Of a stretch of DNA of 64,000 nucleotides, positions 27,061-36,547 are shown in pieces (position 1 is the stretch's first letter; each line of letters starts with the position of its first letter). The notes under the pieces are model-generated. The model had not been told where the DNA came from and ran no database searches. It worked only from the letters and a program-made list of their open reading frames with translations. The stretch comes from Flavobacteriales bacterium UBA852. GTDB lineage: Bacteria; Bacteroidota; Bacteroidia; Flavobacteriales_E; Vicingaceae. Both the position numbers and the translations under genes were made by a program. Location of the stretch: assembly GCA_002295925.1 (NCBI GenBank), contig DBGO01000010.1, positions 186,001 to 250,000 of the forward strand, given 5' to 3'.

Positions 27061-28781
27061 TGCATGGTTTTCGCAACATAGCATTTTTATTGGCGGCATC
27101 AATATTGATATCGAGTTGCTCTGTATTGCCAAAAAGCAAAAAGAAACAGCTCGATGCAAAACAAAAATTCGAATATGACTATTATTTTTTAAACGGACAA
27201 AAAGAAAAAATAATTGGGAATTTTGAATTGGCTGCCCAATTTTTTCAAGAATGCATTAAATTGAACCCTAACGAGCCGCAAGCTTTTTTTGACAATGCAA
27301 CCATATTCGACATTGCCGGGCAACCCGATTTAGCTTTAAAATATGCCAAAGAAGCTTACAACTTAAACCGCGAAAACTATTATTACGCCACTTTTTTATC
27401 CCAATTATATCAAGAGTCGGAGCAATTTGACGAAGCCATTGAGGTTTTATCCAAAACCAAAAAATTGTTTCCCGACAAGATGGAAATTTATTTTGCTTTG
27501 GCACACAATTATATTTTAAAAGGCGACTATAAAGCAGCTATTACGGTTTACGATGAAATTGAAAGCAAAACAGGTATTTCTGAGCGTGTATCAATGCAAA
27601 AACAACGATTGTACACCCAACTGAATCAATGGGAAAAAGCCGAAGAAGAACTTAAACGCCTAATTGATGCTTTTCCCGAAAATCCCAAATATTACGGCTT
27701 ACTTGCCGATTTATATGCCGCACAAGGCAAAGAACAAGAAGCTTTAAAAACTTATCGGGAGATTTTAAAAAAATACCCTGAAGAACCTTTCATACACCTG
27801 TCTTTGGCTGACTATTACCGTCAAAAACAAATGCCCGACTCTTCGTTTGCTCATTTGGAATTGGCTTTTTTCAATCCCGAATTGGATGTGGATACAAAAA
27901 TGCAAATTTTACTTTCTTTTTACACCATATCGGAGAATAACGAGAAATACAAACAAAATGCTTTTCGATTAATCGAAATTGCCAAAGAAGTTCATCCGAA
28001 AGAAGCAAAATTTTACACCATCGAAGGTGATTTTTTATATCGCGACGGCAAACTGAAAGAAGCGTTGAATGCCTACAAAAAAGCGGTGAAACTTGAACCC
28101 GACCATTACGAAATTTGGAGTCAGATTACCTTGATTGAATCTGAACTTAAAATGTATAAGCAGGTATTGGAGGATGCTCAAAAAGCCATTGAATTATTCC
28201 CAAATCAAGCCGTGTTGTATTACCTTTACGGTGTTGCCGCTTATCAATTGAAAGAATACCAAAAAGCCATCGATTATTTGGAAATTGGTAAAGAGTTAGT
28301 CGTCAACAACAATAATTTACTCAGTCAGTTTTACGGAGCTTTGGGTGATGCCTATTATGCTATCGGAGAAAAAGACAAGGCATATAAAAATTATGATAAA
28401 TCATTGCAATACCTTCCCGACAATGTTTATGTATTAAATAATTATGCCTACTATTTGTCGTTAGACAATAAGCAACTCGAAAAAGCCAAAGAAATGGCAC
28501 ATTTTGCCAACCAACTGGAACCCAACAAGCCTTCATTTGAAGACACTTACGGTTGGATTTTATATCAATTGAAAGATTATAAAGGTGCCGAAGAATGGAT
28601 AAAAAGAGCCATTGAAAACGGCGCTTCAAAAAATGGCGTAATTCTTGAACACTACGGAGATGTACAATATCAATTGGGAAATATTGAAAAAGCTGTCGAA
28701 TATTGGCAAAAAGCCAAAGATACCGGCAATGCTTCCAAAGATATTGACCTGAAAATTATGAACCAAAAAGTTGTGGAATAG
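27060..28781 (+). CDS. TPR-repeat lipoprotein
   Basis: A 573-residue protein with a lipoprotein signal (LAASILISSCSVLP, lipidated Cys near residue 20). It then has around a dozen tetratricopeptide repeats, for example NFELAAQFFQECIKLNPNEP, GKLKEALNAYKKAVKLEPDH and KDYKGAEEWIKRAIENGA. TPR arrays are protein-binding scaffolds. The lipid anchor and neighbours (DUF4292 lipoprotein, EnvC-like factor) point to a periplasmic envelope role. It is coupled by single-base overlaps to the genes on both sides. Confidence 0.88.
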   Translation: MHGFRNIAFLLAASILISSCSVLPKSKKKQLDAKQKFEYDYYFLNGQKEKIIGNFELAAQFFQECIKLNPNEPQAFFDNATIFDIAGQPDLALKYAKEAYNLNRENYYYATFLSQLYQESEQFDEAIEVLSKTKKLFPDKMEIYFALAHNYILKGDYKAAITVYDEIESKTGISERVSMQKQRLYTQLNQWEKAEEELKRLIDAFPENPKYYGLLADLYAAQGKEQEALKTYREILKKYPEEPFIHLSLADYYRQKQMPDSSFAHLELAFFNPELDVDTKMQILLSFYTISENNEKYKQNAFRLIEIAKEVHPKEAKFYTIEGDFLYRDGKLKEALNAYKKAVKLEPDHYEIWSQITLIESELKMYKQVLEDAQKAIELFPNQAVLYYLYGVAAYQLKEYQKAIDYLEIGKELVVNNNNLLSQFYGALGDAYYAIGEKDKAYKNYDKSLQYLPDNVYVLNNYAYYLSLDNKQLEKAKEMAHFANQLEPNKPSFEDTYGWILYQLKDYKGAEEWIKRAIENGASKNGVILEHYGDVQYQLGNIEKAVEYWQKAKDTGNASKDIDLKIMNQKVVE

Positions 28782-29611
28782 TGCAGAGTAAAATTTCAAA
28801 ATATACCATTATAGTATTTCTTTCATTCTTTATTTTTTCTTGCAAAAACAAAGAAAAAACGGCAGAACACAACAAACTGAAAGCTCCCGACAAAGAAATA
28901 ATAAAGAATTACACCAACAATACTTTTAATTTTAATACCGTAAGCGGAAAAGCAGCTCTAACCCTTACACAAAATGACAAGAAAAACTCATTTAAAATTA
29001 CTTTCAGAATAAAAAAAGATAGTGTCATTTGGATATCCATAACACCGCTTTTGGGACTGGAAGTCGCTAGAGTAATGATCACACCCGATTCTGTATTTAT
29101 GATCGACCGCTTGCATAAAACCTATTATAAAAACAATATTGAAAACATTAACGAAATACTACACATTGATATAAGCTACAACTTGTTGCAAAACATTTTA
29201 TTGGCAAATCCTGTGAGTATTGAACCCGAAAACAAAAAAGATAAAATTTACATCAGAAGAAACCGGAAAGAACAACTGTATTTTGTAAGTAATGTCAAAC
29301 GACGTAAGTATCGAAAAGTAATAAATAAAGACAAAGACAAGTTTAAAGAAACGATAGAAACCATTTGGATTTATCCTGATAATTTTAAAATGGCTAAATT
29401 TGAAATAAATGATTTTGAAGAAAACAAATATTTTAATGCAAAATATAAAGAATTTCAGACCATAGAAAATCAAATTTTCCCTAAACTCATTGAATACAAT
29501 ATTAAAAACGACAAAAATTATTCTTTAACTGTTGATTACACAAAAGTGAATATAAATTCGCCGGTAAAAGTATCGTTTAAGATACCCTCAAAGTATGGAC
29601 AAATTAAGTAA
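28781..29611 (+). CDS. DUF4292-type lipoprotein
   Basis: This 276-residue protein has a lipobox (SFFIFSC, Cys near 21). A beta-rich body follows, with FNTVSGKAALTLTQNDKKNS, SVIWISITPLLGLEVARVMI and PDSVFMIDRLHKTYY, as in the DUF4292 family of Bacteroidota. The fold is thought to resemble LolB/LolA-type lipoprotein carriers, but function is not established. The start is GTG at 28781, overlapping the TPR stop by one base, and its end overlaps the EnvC-like gene by 17 bases. This TPR/DUF4292/M23 order recurs across the phylum. Confidence 0.83.
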   Translation: MQSKISKYTIIVFLSFFIFSCKNKEKTAEHNKLKAPDKEIIKNYTNNTFNFNTVSGKAALTLTQNDKKNSFKITFRIKKDSVIWISITPLLGLEVARVMITPDSVFMIDRLHKTYYKNNIENINEILHIDISYNLLQNILLANPVSIEPENKKDKIYIRRNRKEQLYFVSNVKRRKYRKVINKDKDKFKETIETIWIYPDNFKMAKFEINDFEENKYFNAKYKEFQTIENQIFPKLIEYNIKNDKNYSLTVDYTKVNINSPVKVSFKIPSKYGQIK

Positions 29612-30821
29612 ACATATCATTCCTGCACTTTCATTGATTTTGCTCATACTGGCTTTTTCGGTTGCCAATGCGCAATCAAAAAAACAACTGGAACAAAAAA
29701 AGAAGAAGCTTCAGCAAGAAATATCTTACACCAACAAATTGCTGAAAAAAGCTCAAAAAAACAGGCAAGCATCTTTAAATGAACTGATAAAACTCAACAA
29801 AAAAATATCCACAAGGCAAGAACTCGTTAATACCATCAACCACGAAATAAAGATTTTAAACTTGCAAATTATTCAAAAACAAGCATTGATAAAATCGCTC
29901 GAGAATGATTTGAATAATTTAAAATCTGAATATGCCAATATGATATACGCCGCTTACAAACATCATAACGATTATGAGAAATTGGCTTATATATTTTCTT
30001 CAAAAGATTTTAATCAGGCATATAAAAGATTAAAATACCTTCAACAATACGCCGAATACCGAAAAAAACAAGCACAAGCAATAATCGAAACCAAAGAAAA
30101 ACTGCAAAAAGAAGTAGCCGAATTGGAACAAAAAAAGCAAGAGAAACAAAACTTATTGCTCGAAAAAACAGAAGAAACCAATATTTTGGCAAAAGAAAAA
30201 ACTACCCAAGAAAAAACCATTGCCCAATTACAACAACAAGAACGTGAATTGCGCAAAAAATTAAAAGATGCCCAACGACAAGCTCGCCGTTTAGACGATG
30301 CCATTCAAAAAATTATTGCCGAAGAAATTAAAAAAGCTCGTGAGAACAAAAAAGCCACAAGCAAAGGAAGCAAAGGTTTCCCTATGACACCCGAAGCGCT
30401 TAAGTTATCCAACTCTTTTGCTGCCAACAAAGGCAAATTACCGTGGCCCGTAGAGAAAGGAATTATCACCGGAAAATTTGGCGAGCAACCGCATCCTGTA
30501 TTAAAAGAAGTTATTGTAAAAAACAACGGCATTGATATTTCTACCGAAAAAGGAGCCGATGTACGCGCCGTTTACAACGGCGAAGTCAGTTCTGTGGTTA
30601 TTATTCCCGGAGCCGGAAAAGTAGTAATGGTTCGCCACGGCGAATACTTAACCGTTTATTCTTATTTAAGCGAAGTTTACGTAAAAAAAGGCGATAAAGT
30701 AACCATTAAACAACCCTTGGGGAAACTGGTAAAAGACAGTTCAAAACCCGACTCAAAAATGCATTTTGAAATTTGGAAAGGAATGACCAAACTCAATCCC
30801 GCATATTGGATTTACAAGTAA
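29595..30821 (+). CDS. EnvC-like murein hydrolase activator (coiled coil + M23 domain)
   Basis: This 408-residue exported protein has a signal peptide (LSLILLILAFSVANAQ). A long coiled coil spans about 25-265, very rich in Lys, Gln and Glu, followed by a C-terminal LytM/M23 domain (about 290-405: GIITGKFGEQPHPVLKEVIV, NGIDISTEKGADVRAVYNG, GEYLTVYSYL). The HxxxD zinc site of active M23 enzymes is not evident: the segment reads NNGIDIS with Asn where His would be, and HGEYLTVYSYL lacks the usual HLS. This suggests a degenerate domain that activates amidases, as in EnvC. It ends the operon. Confidence 0.88.
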   Translation: MDKLSKHIIPALSLILLILAFSVANAQSKKQLEQKKKKLQQEISYTNKLLKKAQKNRQASLNELIKLNKKISTRQELVNTINHEIKILNLQIIQKQALIKSLENDLNNLKSEYANMIYAAYKHHNDYEKLAYIFSSKDFNQAYKRLKYLQQYAEYRKKQAQAIIETKEKLQKEVAELEQKKQEKQNLLLEKTEETNILAKEKTTQEKTIAQLQQQERELRKKLKDAQRQARRLDDAIQKIIAEEIKKARENKKATSKGSKGFPMTPEALKLSNSFAANKGKLPWPVEKGIITGKFGEQPHPVLKEVIVKNNGIDISTEKGADVRAVYNGEVSSVVIIPGAGKVVMVRHGEYLTVYSYLSEVYVKKGDKVTIKQPLGKLVKDSSKPDSKMHFEIWKGMTKLNPAYWIYK

Positions 30822-30899
30822 GAACAATATATTCAAATTTTCTTCTTTGCATTTAACACATATTAAACCTTTCTGTTAAAATAATCTAAAAAGAAATAA

Positions 30900-30907
30900 T
30901 ATCTTTG
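30900..30907 (+). promoter_or_regulatory. -7 box TATCTTTG upstream of clpP
   Basis: Exact TAnnTTTG match 30 bases before the clpP ATG at 30938, within a 116-base AT-rich gap after the EnvC-like gene. TTCTG near 30871-30875 could be a weak -33 element. Confidence 0.4.
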
Positions 30908-30937
30908 TTTAGATAACAAACTTAAAAATACCTGAAT

Positions 30938-31615
30938 ATGTTTACTAAAAAAGATTTTAGAGATTACGCCGTAAAACACCGCGGCTTAAACGGATTGGCT
31001 TTTGACCAATACACTTCAATATACAACGATTATATCTCACCTACCATTATCGAAGAGCGTCAGCTAAATGTTGCCACAATGGATGTTTTTTCGCGCTTAA
31101 TGATGGATAGAATTATTTTCTTGGGTGTAGGAATAAACGATTATGTTGCCAATGTCATTCAAGCACAATTATTGTTTTTGGAATCGGTAGATGCCACCAA
31201 AGACATTCAAATTTACATCAACTCACCCGGTGGTTCGGTTTATGCCGGTTTAGGCATTTACGATACAATGCAATACATTCAACCCGATGTTGCCACAATA
31301 TGTACAGGAATGGCAGCATCAATGGGAGCCGTATTGCTATGTGCCGGTCATCCCGGAAAAAGAACTGCATTGGAGCACTCTCGAGTAATGATTCACCAAC
31401 CATTGGGTGGTGCTCAAGGACAAGCATCGGATATCGAAATTACGGCAAGAGAAATATTAAAGCTTAAAAATGAATTGTACGAAATTTTGGCTAAACATTC
31501 CGGTCAACCGTTCGAAAAAATCGAAGAAGACTCTGACCGTGACTACTGGATGCGCGCCGACGAAGCCAAAGAATACGGTATGATTGACGAAGTATTGATT
31601 AAAACCAAAAAATAA
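30938..31615 (+). CDS. clpP: ATP-dependent Clp protease proteolytic subunit
   Basis: ClpP forms the two-ring serine-protease barrel fed by ClpX or other Clp ATPases. The 225 residues include the oxyanion segment INSPGGSVYAGLGIYDTMQY, nucleophile Ser128 in GMAASMGAVLL, His153 in VMIHQPLGGAQG and the acid in EDSDRDYWM. An N-terminal extension of about 30 residues before SPTIIEERQL is probably a processed propeptide. clpX follows 54 bases downstream after a hairpin. Confidence 0.97.
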   Translation: MFTKKDFRDYAVKHRGLNGLAFDQYTSIYNDYISPTIIEERQLNVATMDVFSRLMMDRIIFLGVGINDYVANVIQAQLLFLESVDATKDIQIYINSPGGSVYAGLGIYDTMQYIQPDVATICTGMAASMGAVLLCAGHPGKRTALEHSRVMIHQPLGGAQGQASDIEITAREILKLKNELYEILAKHSGQPFEKIEEDSDRDYWMRADEAKEYGMIDEVLIKTKK

Positions 31616-31624
31616 TCTCCCCAT

Positions 31625-31654
31625 TCCCCGTACTTAGGATACGGGGAGTTTTTT
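31625..31654 (+). terminator. Hairpin with T run between clpP and clpX
   Basis: TCCCCGTA / TACGGGGA makes an 8-bp stem with a 7-base loop and a following T run. It could end or attenuate the clpP transcript, so that clpX is expressed separately or at lower level. Confidence 0.7.
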
Positions 31655-31669
31655 AAACCAATTTCAACC

Positions 31670-32902
31670 ATGACAGACAGTAAACAAATAAAATGCTCTT
31701 TTTGCGGAAGAAAGAAGAATGAAGTAGATGTATTGATTGCCGGAATTAGCGGACACATTTGCAACTATTGTGTATCACAAGCGCAGCAAATTGTTGCCGA
31801 TGAGATTACCGAAAAAATGCAAGAGAGCATCAAAAAACAAATTAACCTACTGAAACCCAAAGAAATAAAATCTCATTTAGATGAATATGTTATTGGCCAA
31901 GATGAAGCTAAAAAAGTATTGAGTGTAGCTGTTTACAATCATTACAAGCGTATCCTGAACCCGGGAGAAAAAGACGACATTGAAATTGAAAAATCAAATA
32001 TTTTGATGGTTGGTCGAACCGGAACAGGAAAAACTTTATTGGCTCGAACAATAGCACGCATTTTGGAAGTGCCTTTTTGCATTGCCGACGCAACAGTTCT
32101 TACCGAAGCAGGTTATGTGGGTGAAGATGTAGAAAGTATATTGACTCGCTTGCTTCAAGCTGCCGATTACGATGTACAAGCCGCCGAAAGGGGTATTGTA
32201 TTTATTGACGAGATTGACAAAATTGCCCGAAAAAGCGATAATCCGTCCATCACACGCGATGTGAGTGGCGAAGGAGTGCAGCAAGCATTATTGAAATTAC
32301 TTGAAGGAAACGAGGTAAATGTTCCGCCACAAGGCGGACGGAAGCATCCGGAGCAAAAAATGATTACCATCAACACCAAAAACATATTATTTGTTGCAGG
32401 CGGAGCTTTTGATGGAATTGAACGCATTATCGCCAATCGATTAAATACGGCATCGGTAGGTTATAAGTCGAGCACACATATGGAGTTTGACAAAGAAAAT
32501 TTACTGCAATATGTAACACCACAAGATATTAAATCATTTGGGTTGATACCCGAACTCATAGGCCGTATGCCTGTGGTTACGCACCTTAATCCGTTAGACC
32601 GTGCAGCTTTGCGCCGAATACTCACCGAACCAAAAAATGCTATTATTAAGCAATACATCAAATTGTTTGAATTGGATGGAATTAAGCTCTCATTTGATAA
32701 GAGTGTGCTTGATTTTATTGTTGATAAAGCAGTAGAATATAAACTTGGTGCTCGTGGTTTGCGTTCAATAGTAGAAGCCATAATGCTCGATGCTATGTAC
32801 GACTTGCCAAGCCAAGGAGATTTAAAAGAATTTAAGGTTACGCTCAGATATGCAACCGAAAAATTCAAAAAAGCAAATTTCAGTAAATTAAAAGCGGCTT
32901 AA
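31670..32902 (+). CDS. clpX: ATP-dependent Clp protease ATP-binding subunit ClpX
   Basis: ClpX unfolds substrates and threads them into ClpP. The 410 residues start with the C4 zinc-binding domain (CSFCG near 6-10 and CNYC near 34-37). The AAA+ core has Walker A GRTGTGKT, pore loop GYVGEDVES, Walker B VFIDEIDKI, RKHPEQK, and sensor 2 in GARGLRSIVE. Walker A has Arg in the second position where ClpX usually has Pro; the G-x4-GKT pattern is intact. The IGL/IGF loop that docks on ClpP is expected near residues 265-275, within the RLN-to-MEFDKEN segment. The last codons are part of the terminator stem. Confidence 0.97.
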   Translation: MTDSKQIKCSFCGRKKNEVDVLIAGISGHICNYCVSQAQQIVADEITEKMQESIKKQINLLKPKEIKSHLDEYVIGQDEAKKVLSVAVYNHYKRILNPGEKDDIEIEKSNILMVGRTGTGKTLLARTIARILEVPFCIADATVLTEAGYVGEDVESILTRLLQAADYDVQAAERGIVFIDEIDKIARKSDNPSITRDVSGEGVQQALLKLLEGNEVNVPPQGGRKHPEQKMITINTKNILFVAGGAFDGIERIIANRLNTASVGYKSSTHMEFDKENLLQYVTPQDIKSFGLIPELIGRMPVVTHLNPLDRAALRRILTEPKNAIIKQYIKLFELDGIKLSFDKSVLDFIVDKAVEYKLGARGLRSIVEAIMLDAMYDLPSQGDLKEFKVTLRYATEKFKKANFSKLKAA

Positions 32903-32916
32903 AAGCCGCTTTTTTT
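32891..32916. terminator. Bidirectional terminator overlapping the clpX stop
   Basis: AAAGCGGCTT / AAGCCGCTTT is a perfect 10-bp inverted repeat followed by a T run. The upstream arm encodes the last Ala-Ala codons and part of the stop of clpX, and the end touches the stop of the convergent RelA/SpoT gene. Confidence 0.85.
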
Positions 32917-35122
32917 ATACATTTTCAATACGCATCACTTGAATTACACCTTCTACATTTCTTAATTTCTTCATCAAATTATCCAAATGAAAGGTATCGT
33001 GAACAAACACCATTATTTTCCCTTCAAAAATACCATCATTACTGTCAAAACTTATTGAGCGCATATTTACATTCAGTTCGTTACTGATAATTCTTGTTAT
33101 TTCATTAACAATTCCCACTTTATCTAAACCGGTAATTTTGATACCTGCCAAAAACGCAATTTGCTCTTGACTTGTCCAACGGGCTTTTACAACTCTATAT
33201 GCATAATTCGATAATAATTGCACAGCATTTGGACAAGTAGTTTTATGAATTTTTATTCCATCATTTATGGTAATAAAACCAAAAACCTCATCGCCCGGAA
33301 TCGGATTGCAACATTTGGCAAGTGTATAATCAAATTTCTGCATATCCTCACCAATCACCAACGTATCATCGGTTTTGCCTTTAATTTTAAGTATGTCTTT
33401 AAAATCGTTGTTTTCTTTTACGGCTTTTTGTTCTTTTACAAGAATAAGTTTTCCTAGCTTTACTTCGTGTTTGGGGAAGTGGTGTAAATTTATTTTGCTG
33501 ATAGCAATTTGATAAAACAAATCCAATGGTGTGGTAAGTTTGTAAAATTTGGTCAATGTCATATAATTTTCTTCTGTCAAATGAACACCCATATGCTTAA
33601 ACTTACGATCGAGCATTGCTTTCCCTTCTTTTGCCAACTCTTTTTTGTGTTCTTTGAGTGCTTGCTTGATTTTTGACTTGGCTCTTCCCGTTACCACGTA
33701 TTTTAACCAATCTTCTTTTGGTTTTTGTTTTTTGGAAGTAATAATTTCTACTTGGTCGCCGCTGCGCAATTTATGACTGATAGGCACCAATTTACCATTT
33801 ACCTTTGCCCCCATACAATGGTATCCTACTTGAGTATGAATATGAAAGGCAAAATCCAAAGCTGTTGCGCCTTTTGCCAAATTATACATATCGCCTTTAG
33901 GGGTAAAAACAAAAATTTCGTCATCAAACAAATTCAGCTTGAAATCATCAATAAATTCAATGGCATTTTCGTCTTTAGCAGCTTGTTCCAATATTTCACG
34001 AATTTGCACCAACCAAGCATCCAATTGCGATTCGGCGTTATTTTCTTTGTATTTCCAATGTGCGGCAAATCCTTTTTCGGCAACCTCATCCATACGTGTG
34101 GTTCTGATTTGCACTTCTACCCATTTTCCGGTAGGGCTCATTACTGTTGCGTGCAATGATTCATATCCATTGGCTTTGGGTATGGATATCCAATCGCGCA
34201 AACGGTCGGGGTTGGGTTGATAAAAATCGGTAACAATTGAATACACTCGCCAACAATCGGATTTTTCTCTTTCGGGCGGACTGTCAATTATTATTCGAAT
34301 GGCAAAAACATCGTAAACTTCTTCAAAAGGAATTTGTTTTTTCTTCATTTTATTCCAAATGGAATAAACCGACTTTGTTCTGCCTTTTATGGTAAACTTA
34401 AACCCTTGTTCTTCGAGTGCTTTCTTAATGGGCAAAGAAAACTTATTGATGAATCGCGTTCGTACTGCTTGCGATTTCTTTAGCTTTTGAACAATCTCGT
34501 TATATGCTTCAGGCTCAGTGTATTTAAGCGATAAATCTTCCAATTCCGATTTAATACTGTGCAGTCCCAATCGATGTGCCAACGGTGCATATAAAAACAA
34601 TGTTTCGCTGGCTATTTTTAATTGTTTTTCACGTTTCATCGAATCGAGCGTACGCATATTGTGCAAACGGTCGGCAATTTTTATCAATATTACACGTACA
34701 TCTTCCGAAAGGGTTAGTAGAATTTTTTTGAAATTTTCGGCTTGTATGGAATTGGATATATCTTCTATTTCCGATATTTTAGTCAGTCCATCAATAATTT
34801 GACTGACTTTTTGACCAAACATTTTTTCTATGTCATCCAGTGTAATATCTGTGTCTTCAACTGTATCGTGCAATAAAGCACACACTATTGCCGTGGTTCC
34901 CAAACCAATTTCTTCGGCTACAATTCGTGCTACGGCAATGGGATGATAGATATACGGCTCGCCCGTTTTACGTCGCTGGTCTTTGTGCGCTTCAAGTGCT
35001 ACATTAAAAGCTTTGCGAATGAGTGCTTTATCCTCTTTGGATTTTGAATATTTGGTAGCACGCAATAATCCTCGATACTGCCGCAGTATTTCTTTTTTTT
35101 CAGCTTCTAAATCAATATTCAT
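32915..35122 (-). CDS. rsh: RelA/SpoT homologue, bifunctional (p)ppGpp synthetase/hydrolase
   Basis: This 735-residue stringent-response enzyme has an N-terminal HD hydrolase domain (YHPIAVARIVAEE near 61-73, LLHDTVEDTDI with the HD pair near 84-94, and KIADRLHNMRTL). The synthetase domain has GRTKSVYSIWNKM, YDVFAIRIII, GYESLHATV and VEVQIRT. The TGS domain is FVFTPKGDMYNLAKGATALD, and a C-terminal ACT region follows. Catalytic motifs of both activities look intact, so it should both make and degrade (p)ppGpp. Fumarylacetoacetase lies upstream in the same direction, 35 bases away. Confidence 0.95.
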   Translation of the reverse strand: MNIDLEAEKKEILRQYRGLLRATKYSKSKEDKALIRKAFNVALEAHKDQRRKTGEPYIYHPIAVARIVAEEIGLGTTAIVCALLHDTVEDTDITLDDIEKMFGQKVSQIIDGLTKISEIEDISNSIQAENFKKILLTLSEDVRVILIKIADRLHNMRTLDSMKREKQLKIASETLFLYAPLAHRLGLHSIKSELEDLSLKYTEPEAYNEIVQKLKKSQAVRTRFINKFSLPIKKALEEQGFKFTIKGRTKSVYSIWNKMKKKQIPFEEVYDVFAIRIIIDSPPEREKSDCWRVYSIVTDFYQPNPDRLRDWISIPKANGYESLHATVMSPTGKWVEVQIRTTRMDEVAEKGFAAHWKYKENNAESQLDAWLVQIREILEQAAKDENAIEFIDDFKLNLFDDEIFVFTPKGDMYNLAKGATALDFAFHIHTQVGYHCMGAKVNGKLVPISHKLRSGDQVEIITSKKQKPKEDWLKYVVTGRAKSKIKQALKEHKKELAKEGKAMLDRKFKHMGVHLTEENYMTLTKFYKLTTPLDLFYQIAISKINLHHFPKHEVKLGKLILVKEQKAVKENNDFKDILKIKGKTDDTLVIGEDMQKFDYTLAKCCNPIPGDEVFGFITINDGIKIHKTTCPNAVQLLSNYAYRVVKARWTSQEQIAFLAGIKITGLDKVGIVNEITRIISNELNVNMRSISFDSNDGIFEGKIMVFVHDTFHLDNLMKKLRNVEGVIQVMRIENV

Positions 35123-35157
35123 ACAACTTGTTTGCCCAAATTAACAATCAGAAAATA

Positions 35158-36426
35158 TTATTTTGCCGGAAGAACTTTTGTAGCTACTTCGCCAAAACCT
35201 ACGCGTACACCATCTTTTTCGGCATATCCTCGCATGATTACAGTATCGTAATCGTTTATAAATTTACGTTCGGTTCCGTCACTCATTTTTATAGGCTTGG
35301 TACCTCTCCAGGTAATTTCCAACATAGAGCCAAAAGAATCGGGATTCGGTCCACTGATTGTTCCCGAAGCCATCATATCGCCGGCATTAATGTTACATCC
35401 GTTTACAGTATGATGTGCCAATTGCTGTGCCATATTCCAATACATATATTTGTAATTGGAACGACTGACTTGAGTTGCTTCAGCATTTTCGGGTTTAATG
35501 AAAACTTCTAAATTGATGTCTATATTTTTGTTTCCTTCATACTTTAAATAAGGGAAAACCTCGGGCTCTTGTTTTTCTCCGGGTACTCTAAAAGGCTCCA
35601 ACGCATCTAATGTTACTATCCATGGCGATATAGACGAAGCAAAGTTTTTGGCTAAAAACGGACCTAAGGGTACATATTCCCACTTTTGAATATCGCGCGC
35701 CGACCAATCATTGAAAATGCACATACCGAAAATGTAATCATCGGCTTCGGCAGTTGAAATGCTTTCTCCCAACGGTTTTCCGTCGTAAGTAACAAAAGCC
35801 ATTTCCAGTTCAAAATCCAACAAGCGACTTGGACCAAACACCGGCGGCTCATCATCTTTGGGTTTCATTTGCCCTTTGGGACGATAAATTTCCACTCCTG
35901 AAATTATAATGGAAGAAGCTCTTCCGTGATAACCTACGGGAATATACTTCCAGTTTGGCAATAAAGCATTTTCAGGGTCGCGGAACATTTTCCCTACATT
36001 GGTTGCATGGTCAATACTGGAGTAAAAATCGGTATAATCACCCACATGAACAGGCATTTGCAACACTACTTGCTCAGGTGCAAAGAATATTTGCGATTGA
36101 TGTTCGGAATTAGATGCCAACGGATGATGAGCATCGGAAAAAATATCACTGAGTTTATTGCGTAAATCGCGCGTAAATTGTTTTCCTCTTTTCATCATGG
36201 GGTTCAACACCGGCTGATTAAATAATTCCATGTCAAATTTCTCACCCAAGTAACCCAATCGTGCCAACCGGAAAATATCAACAATGGTATCGCCTATGCG
36301 TGTGGCAACATGCTTTTCATTGGTTGTGGTAAGAATTATTCCGAAAGGTATATTTTGAATTGAAAAGTCGGAATTTGCGGGAACGTTTATCCAAGATTTT
36401 AATTCGGGATTGTTTGCTCGTATCAT
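35158..36426 (-). CDS. fahA: Fumarylacetoacetase
   Basis: FAH cleaves fumarylacetoacetate to fumarate and acetoacetate, the last step of tyrosine/homogentisate catabolism. The 422 residues follow the eukaryote-like long form: an N-terminal SH3-like domain (FSIQNIPFGIILTT), VGDYTDFYSSIDHATNVGKM with metal and catalytic residues, GYHGRASSI, LLDFELEMAFV, FNDWSARDIQKWEYVPLGPF, and the final domain with GDMMASGTISGP. No homogentisate dioxygenase or HPPD is visible nearby, so the rest of the pathway must lie elsewhere. Confidence 0.96.
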   Translation of the reverse strand: MIRANNPELKSWINVPANSDFSIQNIPFGIILTTTNEKHVATRIGDTIVDIFRLARLGYLGEKFDMELFNQPVLNPMMKRGKQFTRDLRNKLSDIFSDAHHPLASNSEHQSQIFFAPEQVVLQMPVHVGDYTDFYSSIDHATNVGKMFRDPENALLPNWKYIPVGYHGRASSIIISGVEIYRPKGQMKPKDDEPPVFGPSRLLDFELEMAFVTYDGKPLGESISTAEADDYIFGMCIFNDWSARDIQKWEYVPLGPFLAKNFASSISPWIVTLDALEPFRVPGEKQEPEVFPYLKYEGNKNIDINLEVFIKPENAEATQVSRSNYKYMYWNMAQQLAHHTVNGCNINAGDMMASGTISGPNPDSFGSMLEITWRGTKPIKMSDGTERKFINDYDTVIMRGYAEKDGVRVGFGEVATKVLPAK

Positions 36427-36497
36427 AATTTTCGCTTTTTGCGTAAAATTAACATTTTTGATTTCATCTTTAAGAATTTGCCTTCTATTAAAATTAA

Positions 36498-36527
36498 AAA
36501 AAGCGAGAAATATATTTCTCGCTTTTT
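36498..36527. terminator. Intrinsic terminator after the SBBP protein gene
   Basis: AAAAAGCGAGAAA / TTTCTCGCTTTTT forms a 13-bp stem with loop TATA. On the minus strand it ends the gene at 36548, before the fumarylacetoacetase gene. Confidence 0.85.
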
Positions 36528-36547
36528 AATCTAATAGTTAAATTAAA

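Noticed and set aside
32167..32868. Long antisense reading frames opposite clpX and other genes (also opposite dxs at 13570-14466 and comM)
   Set aside because: They lie wholly within strongly recognised genes, show no family features, have low-complexity Ser/Thr/Cys-rich composition and no promoter.
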